From PZPK01 sp963974595 (lineage in GTDB: Bacteria > Pseudomonadota > Gammaproteobacteria > Pseudomonadales > Oleiphilaceae), in NCBI GenBank assembly GCA_963974595.1, contig CAXBDA010000031.1, forward strand, positions 1 through 37,077: a stretch of DNA of 37,077 nt. Direction: 5' to 3'. A program made the translations under genes and the position numbers. A model generated the notes under the pieces. It was not told the origin of the DNA. It searched no databases and saw only the letters and a list, made by a program, of their open reading frames with translations. Numbering within the stretch: the first letter of the stretch is position 1; each line of letters begins with the position of its first letter. Shown piece by piece: positions 26,184 to 34,619 of the stretch.

Positions 26184-28067
26184 ATGAGCAAGCATAAATG
26201 GGATGCTTCCTTGCTGCGTTTAGTTATTCAGCATTTACGAGTTCCAGAACTTTTTTATCCAGTCGAACTAGGCTCTGTCGATGCGTTAGTTGAGCGGGAA
26301 AATCAAGCCAAAACGATTTTAGATAGTTGTAAATTTGAGTGTGTTAAACATGAAGAAACCCTTCTTAAACAATTGCATAACTTATTCGAGGGGAAAGGTG
26401 CATTTACCCAAGCGAATAACCTGGCATTTTTGTTAGATCGCGTATTCGATGTCTGGTTAAGAAAAAATGACTTACCTGAGCAATTGGAGCAACGGTTTGG
26501 TAAGTGGCGCTTTGTTTTTTATAAGATATTTATTTTTACCTATTGTGCAAATATTGACCGGGGTGAGTTTAAAAATAAAGAAAAAGCCTTAGCGCAATTC
26601 ATTGATTTTTTAGAGTCAATTTCAAGCTATTCAATGTGCTGGAACCCATTGCCGAAGCGATCCCAATCTTTATTGCTGGATCAGTTAATAAGCGTAGAAT
26701 CTAAGTTAGATGAAGCTCAGGATTTTGATGAATTATTAGTTGAAGAATGTTCTCAGTCTTGGTTTAGTTATCTCGAAAATCAAAACGGTAAAGTTGAAAA
26801 AATCACAAAACGCTTGATTGCCTCAGAATCCAAGAAAAATAAAACCCAATATAGTGTGTGGCTCGCCTATCATTACCTTAATGTGCTGTTCAAAAAAAGA
26901 ACATTGCCTCAGGTTTTACAAGATTTTATACAAGAGCATTGGGTGCTTGTTGTTGCTAAAAATATTGAAAATTCATTACCTGAAGATATAGCCACAAAAG
27001 ATGCCATTATCATTAGCAATTTTAACGAGTCCTTAGATATATTATGCAAGAATATTGTCCGTGTTTTTTGCCATAAAGGAGAAAGCGGGTTTCAATTAGC
27101 CGACCAAATAATAGATGATCTACAGAAAATGAGTAAGGAGACTGTGATCCCTGGCAATGTCTTTTCGTCGGAAAGCTATTCGAGTCAGTCTGCCTTTTTT
27201 TCAGAAGAGGCTGCCTGGGAAGCGCTTTCAGAGGCCTTGGTTTCGCTTCTTCAGGGGCAAGATGCTGAAGCTGTGCAGACTTATAAATTGATACCGATTC
27301 CCGATCATCTTCAACACACTTATGGTGGTATAGAGCAGTTCAAAGAGCCAGGTTTCGTGTTTGACGATTTGAATCTTGGCTTACATGACTGGTTTGTTTT
27401 AAAGGGTGATGGGGAGCTCACTAATATCAAATTGAGTGCTCATTTTAAGCAATCCCAGCAGTTACTTTTTAGTAACTACTTAGGTATGAAATGTGCTCAA
27501 TTTAGTTATAGTGAGTTTCAGGAAAAACTAAACTCTGGTGAGTTAACTAGAAAAGAAAAAGTGACGGCTTTTTCCAGTGTCTTTCAGCAAGCAGTGAAGG
27601 GTTTGTCTAAAATTGCCGATAACCAGAAGAAAACACGTTTGATTGCAGCTGAAAAAGCAAAAGCAGAAGCTGAGCGCTTACTGGAAGATAGACGAAAAGC
27701 AGACGAGTTATCTAATCAGCGTGCTGAAGAAATTGCCCAAAGAACTCAGCAGTTAATGGCAAAAAGAGCAGATAAACAAAGGCTAGAGAAAGAAAATGTT
27801 ACCTTAGAGTTAGTTCGGGCTTTTAAGTTGGGTGCCTGGATAGCGATTCATACAGGGGGTGAGGCTCAACGCTTTAAGTTAGTCGTTAAATTAGCAGCAA
27901 CCGGGAAGTATGTCTTTGTTGATCGGCTTGGTGTGAAGAAGTTAGAATTTCTTGAAGCTGACTTAATGAAAGCGGTTCAAGCAGAGGAGGTAGAAGTTCT
28001 GAGTGATGGTGCTGAATTTGAAGATAGCTTACAAAGAGTTGTAAGCAGGTTAAGAATGTCTAAATAA
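26184..28067 (+). CDS. DUF1631 family protein
   Basis: This 627-residue soluble protein is assigned to DUF1631. The diagnostic part is the C-terminal region: LGAWIAIHTGGEAQRFKLVV followed by GKYVFVDRLGVKKLEFLEAD (about 553-600), a PilZ-like strand pattern. A charged coiled coil (about 478-540) precedes it, and the N-terminal 470 residues are mostly helical without recognised motifs. DUF1631 proteins I know are often longer than this one. The ATG is preceded by AAGGAAG and by the TTTCAC hexamer array. A PilZ gene follows at 28 bases, so both may act in cyclic-di-GMP signalling. That link is inferred; no enzymatic activity is visible. Confidence 0.82.
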   Translation: MSKHKWDASLLRLVIQHLRVPELFYPVELGSVDALVERENQAKTILDSCKFECVKHEETLLKQLHNLFEGKGAFTQANNLAFLLDRVFDVWLRKNDLPEQLEQRFGKWRFVFYKIFIFTYCANIDRGEFKNKEKALAQFIDFLESISSYSMCWNPLPKRSQSLLLDQLISVESKLDEAQDFDELLVEECSQSWFSYLENQNGKVEKITKRLIASESKKNKTQYSVWLAYHYLNVLFKKRTLPQVLQDFIQEHWVLVVAKNIENSLPEDIATKDAIIISNFNESLDILCKNIVRVFCHKGESGFQLADQIIDDLQKMSKETVIPGNVFSSESYSSQSAFFSEEAAWEALSEALVSLLQGQDAEAVQTYKLIPIPDHLQHTYGGIEQFKEPGFVFDDLNLGLHDWFVLKGDGELTNIKLSAHFKQSQQLLFSNYLGMKCAQFSYSEFQEKLNSGELTRKEKVTAFSSVFQQAVKGLSKIADNQKKTRLIAAEKAKAEAERLLEDRRKADELSNQRAEEIAQRTQQLMAKRADKQRLEKENVTLELVRAFKLGAWIAIHTGGEAQRFKLVVKLAATGKYVFVDRLGVKKLEFLEADLMKAVQAEEVEVLSDGAEFEDSLQRVVSRLRMSK

Positions 28068-28095
28068 GCATGAGTTATAAAGTAGAGATACGAGC

Positions 28096-28476
28096 ATGAC
28101 TGACAGTGAATATAAAAAATATTTCAATGTGGATGAAAAGAGAGAAGAGGCGCGACTGAATGTAGCCGCCAGTATCTATATTGAAACGGTTTCTAAAGAA
28201 CCAGGTTCTTCACAAGATGCACAAGTTGTTGAGTGTGAGTGTGTCGATTTGTCAGCAAATGGTATACAAGTTCTGGTTCCTGAACCTTTAAAACAAGGCG
28301 CCATACATACTTTAATCATTGATATTGAAAAAGACGCAAAAAATTATAGGCTAACAGCTGAAGTCAAATGGGTGAAACCCTATAAGTCAGATTTTCTAAC
28401 AGGCTTGATGCTCTATGATTCTGAAGGAACGGAGATCATTGATTGGAAATTTATGATGTCCAAGTTTCTTAATTAG
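28096..28476 (+). CDS. PilZ domain cyclic-di-GMP-binding protein
   Basis: The 126-residue protein is a single PilZ domain with both ligand motifs: R16-E-E-A-R20 (RxxxR) and D51-L-S-A-N-G56 (DxSxxG). The later strand LTAEVKWVKPYKSDFLTGLML is also typical. It should bind cyclic-di-GMP. It follows the DUF1631 gene at 28 bases, with no terminator between, so they are one operon. Its output is unknown; single-domain PilZ proteins usually act by contact with a partner, and DUF1631 is the obvious candidate. A long perfect hairpin follows its stop codon. Confidence 0.92.
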   Translation: MTDSEYKKYFNVDEKREEARLNVAASIYIETVSKEPGSSQDAQVVECECVDLSANGIQVLVPEPLKQGAIHTLIIDIEKDAKNYRLTAEVKWVKPYKSDFLTGLMLYDSEGTEIIDWKFMMSKFLN

Positions 28477-28490
28477 TCGATAGTTTCTTA

Positions 28491-28519
28491 AACTAGTACT
28501 GAGTAAATAAGTACTAGTT
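28491..28519. terminator. Perfect inverted repeat between convergent genes (probable bidirectional terminator)
   Basis: AACTAGTACT (28491-28500) and AGTACTAGTT (28510-28519) are perfectly complementary over 10 bp with a 9-base loop. It lies between the PilZ stop and the hydrolase stop, which face each other. The + strand reads GTTTCTTC after the stem, and the - strand reads TAAGAAAC, so the T run is modest on the + side and absent on the other. Confidence 0.6.
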
Positions 28520-28536
28520 GTTTCTTCATCAAACTC

Positions 28537-29715
28537 TTAGTGGTGTGGGCGTGGTGGATCTAATAATTCGACTTCTTCAGGTTCATTATCGCCGGGTGAA
28601 TTTCCGAATAGGGTATCTTGATCAAACTCGCCTGCCGCATCTTGGATAGAGAAACCACCTTCTGGGCCTAGAGTATTTAAAGACGGCAGGGGTTCATCAT
28701 TAATAAATGCCATCGCATCACCTGCTGAAATAGTAGCACCTTCTTCCATTAAGGCATGGCCATATGACGGGTAGGTAGCTAAAGTGGCATTGCCTAATTC
28801 TTTTTTCCAGCGTTCTGCGTGTGCAAAATTTCCCCAAGTATCAGATTCTCCCCACATAACAAGTGTCGGGATGCTAATATCATCAAGCTCTAATAACATA
28901 CCTTGTTCCATTAATGTTCTGACCATATCCAATTGAATGACATTACTGTGATGAGCGCCTTCACTTTGAGAAAGGTGCATAAAACGTTGCCGGGTAGATG
29001 GTGTTATTTTGTCAGGCTCGCCGTAGAAATGCTCAAGTATGCTCGACGCGACAGTTGAAGGTTGGACATAACGATTAAATACATTCATACCTGGAACCGT
29101 GACATAGTTTAATATCCAAGGAACTTCTTGTTGAAAGCCCATAGGGGTAATCAGTATTAGTTTATCCAGCTTTTCAGGGTGTTGATGGGCAGCATATTGA
29201 GCCGCCAGATAGCCGCTATAAGAGCTTCCTACCAGCGTGAATTTGCGAATATTCAAATCTTCAATGAAATACTCAAGGGTGTGTGAAAGATAATTACTGC
29301 TCAGGTTCTCTGCACAGGTTTCTTCAGGCTCAGAAATACAATGTGGTGCGCTAGTGAGCCCTGAGCCAGGTAAATCTAATGCGATTACTCTAAAGTTCTG
29401 GCTTAGGGTGTCAATCCAGTCATTCCAAACATGCATTGAACTCATTTCACCATGCACAAGCACCACAACAGGGCCTTCACCAACATCGCGATAATGAATC
29501 ATAGTATCGAAATCATTTTTAACCCATTTCGAATCAGGGAAGCTATATTTGCTGCGAATGTACCAGTCGGGCAGCTCGGAAAAGCCTAAAAAGCTAAATA
29601 AAGAGGTCGATGTTTTTGAGGCATTTTTCATGTTTGCACAGCCACTGATAGAAAGTGCTAGAAAAACAGCTATTAGAGGCAAAGTAGAATTTAGGAAAAC
29701 TTGAAGACGCTTCAC
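28537..29715 (-). CDS. Alpha/beta hydrolase lipoprotein
   Basis: This 392-residue protein has a lipoprotein signal (lipobox LSISGC, C26), so it is probably anchored to a membrane facing the periplasm. The hydrolase core (about 75-335) shows the oxyanion HGEMSS region and the nucleophile S165 in LVGSSYSGYLAA (GxSxS, a variant of GxSxG). D292 (WGESD) and H320 (SYGHALMEE) complete the triad. A C-terminal tail of about 50 residues, rich in Asp, Glu and Pro, is unusual. The substrate is unknown; esterase or lipase-like activity is likely. It lies downstream of fabI on the same strand, 173 bases away, so it may or may not be cotranscribed. Confidence 0.88.
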   Translation of the reverse strand: MKRLQVFLNSTLPLIAVFLALSISGCANMKNASKTSTSLFSFLGFSELPDWYIRSKYSFPDSKWVKNDFDTMIHYRDVGEGPVVVLVHGEMSSMHVWNDWIDTLSQNFRVIALDLPGSGLTSAPHCISEPEETCAENLSSNYLSHTLEYFIEDLNIRKFTLVGSSYSGYLAAQYAAHQHPEKLDKLILITPMGFQQEVPWILNYVTVPGMNVFNRYVQPSTVASSILEHFYGEPDKITPSTRQRFMHLSQSEGAHHSNVIQLDMVRTLMEQGMLLELDDISIPTLVMWGESDTWGNFAHAERWKKELGNATLATYPSYGHALMEEGATISAGDAMAFINDEPLPSLNTLGPEGGFSIQDAAGEFDQDTLFGNSPGDNEPEEVELLDPPRPHH

Positions 29716-29888
29716 TTTATGTATCCATCATATGAATTTAACGCCGTGCAGATTCTGCAAAAGGAACCAACATAAACGGGTAGCCAAGAGTAACAGTTTG
29801 TGAGTGAATGTTTCAGTGACACAGTGCTTAAAACCGAATGTGAATAGCGTGATACGGTGAGAAATTCGTATTTTCACCTTTGCTGTCA

Positions 29889-30680
29889 TTAATCTTTATC
29901 CAGCGGCCCCATGCCTGTGGTATTAAAACCACCATCAACGAAGAGTATTTCACCACTAATGCCGCTTGCTAAATCAGAACACATAAAGGCAGCCGCATTG
30001 CCCACTTCATCAATAGTGACATTACGTCTTAACGGTGTTTGCTTTTCGTTTTCTGAAAGCATTTTTCTAAAACTCTTAATGCCAGAGGCGGCTAAGGTTC
30101 GGATAGGGCCAGCAGAAATAGCATTGACTCTGGTGCCCTCAGGGCCAAGGCTGGCAGCCATATATTTAACATTGGCTTCTAAGCTGGCTTTTGCTAAACC
30201 CATGACATTATAATTTGGAAGTGTACGCTCAGCCCCTAAATAGGTCAGCGTCAATAAAGAAGCATTCCGACCTTGCATCAGTTTTCTAGACGCTTTTGCC
30301 AGCGCAACAAAACTATAAGAGCTGATGTCGTGTGCAATTTTGAAGCCGTCACGTGTTGTAATATCCACGTAGTCACCATTTAGTTCATGGGCTGGCGCAT
30401 AACCAACTGAATGAACAATAACATCTATACCATCCCAAACTTTGGCGATCTCTTCAAATACGGCTTCTATTTCAGCATCGTTAGCGACGTCACAAGGCAG
30501 AATTATTTTACTATTCCATTGTTCACCAAAGGTTTCTACACGTTTTTTGAGTTTTTCATTCTGATAAGTGAGTGCTATTTCAGCACCTTCGCGGTGCATA
30601 GCATTGGCGATACCTGTCGCGATAGAAAGTTTACTGGCGATGCCGACAATTAGAACTTTTTTACCTGCTAGAAATCCCAT
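29889..30680 (-). CDS. fabI: Enoyl-[acyl-carrier-protein] reductase FabI
   Basis: FabI performs the last reduction in each round of fatty acid elongation, using NADH. The 263-residue protein is close to E. coli FabI throughout: the cofactor loop IVGIASKLSIATGIA (11-25), HSVGYAPAHELNGDYV, and the catalytic Y147, Y157 and K164 in TYLGAERTLPNYNVMGLAKA. ISAGPIRTLAASGI and the FVDGGFN end are conserved. The start ATG at 30680 is typical of the family. It is on the same strand as yejABEF, but a hairpin lies between. Confidence 0.97.
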   Translation of the reverse strand: MGFLAGKKVLIVGIASKLSIATGIANAMHREGAEIALTYQNEKLKKRVETFGEQWNSKIILPCDVANDAEIEAVFEEIAKVWDGIDVIVHSVGYAPAHELNGDYVDITTRDGFKIAHDISSYSFVALAKASRKLMQGRNASLLTLTYLGAERTLPNYNVMGLAKASLEANVKYMAASLGPEGTRVNAISAGPIRTLAASGIKSFRKMLSENEKQTPLRRNVTIDEVGNAAAFMCSDLASGISGEILFVDGGFNTTGMGPLDKD

Positions 30681-30728
30681 AATGTAGTCTCTATATTTTT
30701 TAGTGGAGGCTTAATGTTGATGACAAAT

Positions 30729-30759
30729 CGAAGAGAAATATAACACGACAGTCTCTTCG
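30729..30759 (-). terminator. Hairpin between yejF and fabI (candidate terminator)
   Basis: CGAAGAGA (30729-30736) and TCTCTTCG (30752-30759) are perfectly complementary over 8 bp with a 15-base loop. On the minus strand it directly follows the yejF stop and continues as ATTTGTC. The weak T run makes termination uncertain, but the position is right. Confidence 0.45.
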
Positions 30760-30760
30760 T

Positions 30761-32479
30761 TTATGAGTAAAAATAAGCCGCGTCTAATAAGTTTTTGGTA
30801 TAACTCTCTTGTGGTGCGTTAAATATTACATCACATGAGTTTTGCTCAATAATTTGGCCTTGCTTCATTACCATTACTTTATGGCTGAGCGCTTTGACAA
30901 CGGCTAAATCGTGGCTAATAAAGATATAAGCAATGCCATACTTAGCTTGGATGTTTCTCAATAAATCAACTACCTGTGCTTGAACGGTTCTATCCAGCGC
31001 AGAAGTGGGCTCATCCAGAATGATTAACTTGGGTTTTAATACTAAGGCTCTGGCAATGGCGATACGTTGTCTTTGTCCACCTGAAAACTCATGTGGAAAA
31101 CGATGACGGGTATCTGCATCTAATCCGACTTCTTCTAAAGCCTCGATAATAATTTTTTCTCTGCCAGTTTTATCCGAAATATGATGGATTAATAAACCTT
31201 CTTCAATGATTTGAAAGATAGACATTCGTGGACTCAAGCTACCATAAGGATCTTGAAAAACAATCTGCATATCTCGGCGGAAGGGCCTAAAGTCAGCTTG
31301 ATTTAGCCCTTGGATTTCTTTGCCTTCGAATATAATTGTGCCTGTCGAAGGTAAGAGTTTGAGTAAGGCTAAGCCAAAGGTGGTTTTCCCTGAACCACTT
31401 TCACCAACAATACCTAAGGTTTCGCCAGCTTTTAATTGGATTGAAATATTATTTGCGGCTTTTAAATAATCAGTTGTTTTACCCCAGAAGCTTGTTTTCA
31501 TGGGGAACCAAACGTTGATCTTATCGCTGGATAAGATAACAGGGCTGTTTTCTGGAATAGGAAGAGCGCTGCCTTTTGGGTCAGAATGAATAAGTTTTTC
31601 GGTGTAGGCTTCTTTAGGTGAGTCAAAAATATCAGACGTAAAACCGCTTTCAATTACTTTTCCATGATGCATAACGGCAACTGAATCCGCGTAATGCTTC
31701 ACAATGTTGAGGTCATGAGAAATGAGGATGACAGACATACCAAGCTTCTTCTGAAGCGATTTGATTAATTCTAATACTTGTTTTTGAACTGTCACATCTA
31801 ATGCTGTCGTTGGTTCATCTGCAATTAACACGTCTGGCTCATTGGCTAAAGCCATGGCGATCATCACGCGTTGTTTTTGGCCGCCAGATAATTGATGCGG
31901 GTAGGCATTTAAACGCTCTTCAGGGTTTGGAATGCCCACCAAATTCAATAAATCAATCACTTTGTTTTTAATCGTTAAAGGCGTTTTTTTACTTTTCTTT
32001 TTACCAGACTCTAAGTCTATTGCAGCAAGGGCAAGCTGTTTATTGTGCAGAAGAATCGATTCACCAATCTGCTTTTCAATAGTGTGCAGCGGGTTCAGCG
32101 AGGTCATTGGTTCTTGAAAAATCATGCCGATTTTAGCACCGCGAATAGCACGCATTTGTGCATCGTTGATACTGAGTAAATCTTTTCCATTAAATAGGAT
32201 TTCACCTGTTGGGTAAGACACTTTTTGTGTAGGATGCAAAGCTAAAATAGCGTGAGCAGTCACAGATTTTCCTGAACCGCTTTCACCGACAATAGCGAGT
32301 GTTTCGCCTTTATAAAGGTTCAGAGAAACAGCTCTAACGGCTTCAATGATTTTCTCGCCTTGTGAAAAACAAACGGACAGGTTTTTTATCTGAATTTGAA
32401 TATCTTTTTCCATTTCCTGATTCGCTTCCGTTAATGTGTTTTCAGTAGCCGTTTCTTCACTCATTGCGTGTTTAGGCAT
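30761..32479 (-). CDS. yejF: Peptide ABC transporter double ATPase YejF
   Basis: This cytoplasmic energy subunit has two fused ABC ATPase domains (about 28-295 and 320-565), as in YejF and related Dpp/Opp-like systems. The first has Walker A GESGSGKS (65-72), LSGGQKQR and VLIADEPTTALD. The second has GESGSGKTT, FSGGQRQR and LIILDEPTSALD. The 572-residue length matches two complete domains. The start overlaps the yejE stop by one base (TGATG), so subunit synthesis is coupled. Together with YejA, YejB and YejE it imports peptides; in enterobacteria this includes antimicrobial peptides such as microcin C. Confidence 0.96.
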   Translation of the reverse strand: MPKHAMSEETATENTLTEANQEMEKDIQIQIKNLSVCFSQGEKIIEAVRAVSLNLYKGETLAIVGESGSGKSVTAHAILALHPTQKVSYPTGEILFNGKDLLSINDAQMRAIRGAKIGMIFQEPMTSLNPLHTIEKQIGESILLHNKQLALAAIDLESGKKKSKKTPLTIKNKVIDLLNLVGIPNPEERLNAYPHQLSGGQKQRVMIAMALANEPDVLIADEPTTALDVTVQKQVLELIKSLQKKLGMSVILISHDLNIVKHYADSVAVMHHGKVIESGFTSDIFDSPKEAYTEKLIHSDPKGSALPIPENSPVILSSDKINVWFPMKTSFWGKTTDYLKAANNISIQLKAGETLGIVGESGSGKTTFGLALLKLLPSTGTIIFEGKEIQGLNQADFRPFRRDMQIVFQDPYGSLSPRMSIFQIIEEGLLIHHISDKTGREKIIIEALEEVGLDADTRHRFPHEFSGGQRQRIAIARALVLKPKLIILDEPTSALDRTVQAQVVDLLRNIQAKYGIAYIFISHDLAVVKALSHKVMVMKQGQIIEQNSCDVIFNAPQESYTKNLLDAAYFYS

Positions 32480-33516
32480 CAGGCTTTCCTCGGATCAAAA
32501 GCATCGCGGACCGCTTCGCCAATAAATACCAATAAAGACAGCATAACGGCTAAGACAATAAAAGCTGACGCGCCCAGCCAAGGGGCATGCAAGTTGGTTT
32601 TACCCTGAGCAATTAATTCACCCAAAGAGGGTGAACCTGGCGGCAAACCAAACCCTAAAAAGTCTAAAGAGGTGAGTGTGGTAATTGAGCCGGTTAGAAT
32701 AAACGGCATAAATGTAAGCGTAGCAACCATGGCATTAGGCAGCATATGCGTAAACATAATGCCTTTATTATCAAGTCCTAACGCTCTTGCAGCGCGCACA
32801 TATTCTAAATTACGTGCTCTTAAAAACTCTGCTCTAACCACATCGACTAAACCCATCCAGCTAAACATCAGCATGATGCCTAATAACCACCAAAAATTGG
32901 GAGTGATAAAGCTGGTCATAATAATGAGCAAAAATAGAACCGGTAAGCCAGACCAAATTTCGATAAAGCGCTGCCCGAATAAATCGATTTTACCACCATA
33001 AAAACCCTGAATCGCGCCCACGATAACGCCAACAATAGAGCTGAATATGGTCAACGCTAAACCGAATAAAACCGATATGCGAAAACCATAAATAAGCCGT
33101 GACACCACATCACGAGCCTGGTCATCGGTGCCTAGCCAATTTTCTTCAGAAGGGGGCGCGGGTGCAGGTACGTCAAGGTTGTAATTAATGGTGTCATAGC
33201 TATAACGAATCAAAGGCCACAGCATCCAGCCTTTGTTGTTGATCAGTTCTGCAACGTATTCATCACGATAATCTGCTTCTGTTAGAAAGTCGCCACCGAA
33301 GGTTGTTTCTGAATAAATATTGAAAATAGGGAAGTAGAGCTGTTCATCATAAGAAACAATGACTGGTTTATCGTTAGCAATCATTTCGGCAAATAATGTC
33401 CCTGCAAACAAAATACTAAATAGGATTAAGGAATAAAATCCGCGTTTATTTTTTCGAAAATTAATCCAGCGACGCTGATTTAAGGGTGTCCAACTTGATG
33501 GCGTAAATATATACAT
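32479..33516 (-). CDS. yejE: Peptide ABC transporter permease YejE
   Basis: This inner-membrane permease is 345 residues with an N-terminal helix (about 25-45), a periplasmic domain (about 50-130) and five more helices in a BPD-type transport domain. The EAA-type loop is visible in EYVRAARALGLDNKGIMFTHMLPNA, where the ATPase docks. SLDFLGFGLPPGSPSLGELIAQG and the C-terminal EAVRDAFDPRK are typical of the DppC/YejE family. The start overlaps the yejB stop (TAATG). It pairs with YejB in the membrane. Confidence 0.95.
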   Translation of the reverse strand: MYIFTPSSWTPLNQRRWINFRKNKRGFYSLILFSILFAGTLFAEMIANDKPVIVSYDEQLYFPIFNIYSETTFGGDFLTEADYRDEYVAELINNKGWMLWPLIRYSYDTINYNLDVPAPAPPSEENWLGTDDQARDVVSRLIYGFRISVLFGLALTIFSSIVGVIVGAIQGFYGGKIDLFGQRFIEIWSGLPVLFLLIIMTSFITPNFWWLLGIMLMFSWMGLVDVVRAEFLRARNLEYVRAARALGLDNKGIMFTHMLPNAMVATLTFMPFILTGSITTLTSLDFLGFGLPPGSPSLGELIAQGKTNLHAPWLGASAFIVLAVMLSLLVFIGEAVRDAFDPRKA

Positions 33517-34619
33517 TATTGTTCCCTACTCGAAAAATCGATACGAGGGTCAATAAAGACATACGTTAGGTCGCTGATCAGTTTTAACAATAAACCCATT
33601 AAGGTGAAGACATACAGAGTTCCAAACATAACCGGGTAGTCCCGATTTAACACTGCTTCAAAGCCTAAAAGACCTAAGCCATCCAAAGAAAATATCACTT
33701 CTATTAACATCGAACCGGTAAAGAATATGCCAATGAGTGCGCTAGGCATGCCAGCAATCACAATTAACATGGCATTACGAAAAACGTGCCCGTACAGAAT
33801 GCTACGATCAGTTAGACCTTTCGCTCTCGCAGTAATCACATATTGCTTATTAATTTCATCCAAAAAAGAATTTTTAGTGAGCATGGTTAATGTTGCAAAG
33901 CCGCCAATAACAATAGCAGTAACCGGCAATACTAAATGCCAAGCATAATCAAGAATCTGCTCTGTGAATGTCATGGTATCGAAATCGGGAGAGGTAAGGC
34001 CACGCAAAGGAAACCAGTCCCAGTAACTGCCGCCTGCAAACAATACAATTAAAATCACACCAAAGAGAAAGCCAGGAATGGCATAACCAATAATGATGAC
34101 ACTGCTTGTCCATAAATCAAACTGAGAGCCATCTTTAATGGCTTTTTTAATCCCTAAAGGAATAGAGATAAGGTAGATGATGAGTGTTGACCATAAACCT
34201 AAGGAAATCGAAACAGGCATTTTTTCCAGCACTAAATCTGTCACGCTTTTATCTCGGAAAAAACTTTCGCCAAAATCGAAAACGGCATAGTTTTTTATCA
34301 TAATAAAGAAACGTTCATAAGCAGGTTTATCAAAGCCATAAAGCTTTTCTATTCTTGTGACTAATTCGGGGTCTAGGCCCTGGGCACCTCGATATTTGGA
34401 ATCGCTACTCGAAGAGCTAATAGAAGAGCTATTATTAGATGAAACTTCAGCGCCGCCACCTAAACGTGCCTGGACATCTGAATCCATGCCCTGAATTTGA
34501 GCTAACATACGTTCAACCGGGCCACCAGGAGCAGCTTGAACAATGATAAAATTTAACAGCATGATCCCCAGAAGTGTGGGGATCATTAATAACAAACGTC
34601 TTAGAATGTAGGCGCTCAT
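33516..34619 (-). CDS. yejB: Peptide ABC transporter permease YejB
   Basis: This partner permease is 367 residues from the ATG at 34619, which gives the standard N-terminus MSAYILRRLLLMIPTLLGI and overlaps the yejA stop as ATGA; an upstream start at 34634 is less likely. The DppB-type transport domain has LWSTLIIYLISIPLGIKKAI, LTKNSFLDEINKQYVITARA and GLGLLGFEAVLNRDYPVM. The periplasmic segment after the first helix contains a serine run (SSNNSSSISSSSSDS, about residues 60-74) where E. coli YejB has a Gly/Ala-rich stretch. Otherwise it aligns well with that protein. Confidence 0.95.
   Translation of the reverse strand: MSAYILRRLLLMIPTLLGIMLLNFIIVQAAPGGPVERMLAQIQGMDSDVQARLGGGAEVSSNNSSSISSSSSDSKYRGAQGLDPELVTRIEKLYGFDKPAYERFFIMIKNYAVFDFGESFFRDKSVTDLVLEKMPVSISLGLWSTLIIYLISIPLGIKKAIKDGSQFDLWTSSVIIIGYAIPGFLFGVILIVLFAGGSYWDWFPLRGLTSPDFDTMTFTEQILDYAWHLVLPVTAIVIGGFATLTMLTKNSFLDEINKQYVITARAKGLTDRSILYGHVFRNAMLIVIAGMPSALIGIFFTGSMLIEVIFSLDGLGLLGFEAVLNRDYPVMFGTLYVFTLMGLLLKLISDLTYVFIDPRIDFSSREQ

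Noticed and set aside
29830..29885. Hairpin GGTGAGAAAT/ATTTTCACC after fabI as terminator
   Set aside because: The stem has a bulge and no T run follows on the fabI strand, so I could not support it.
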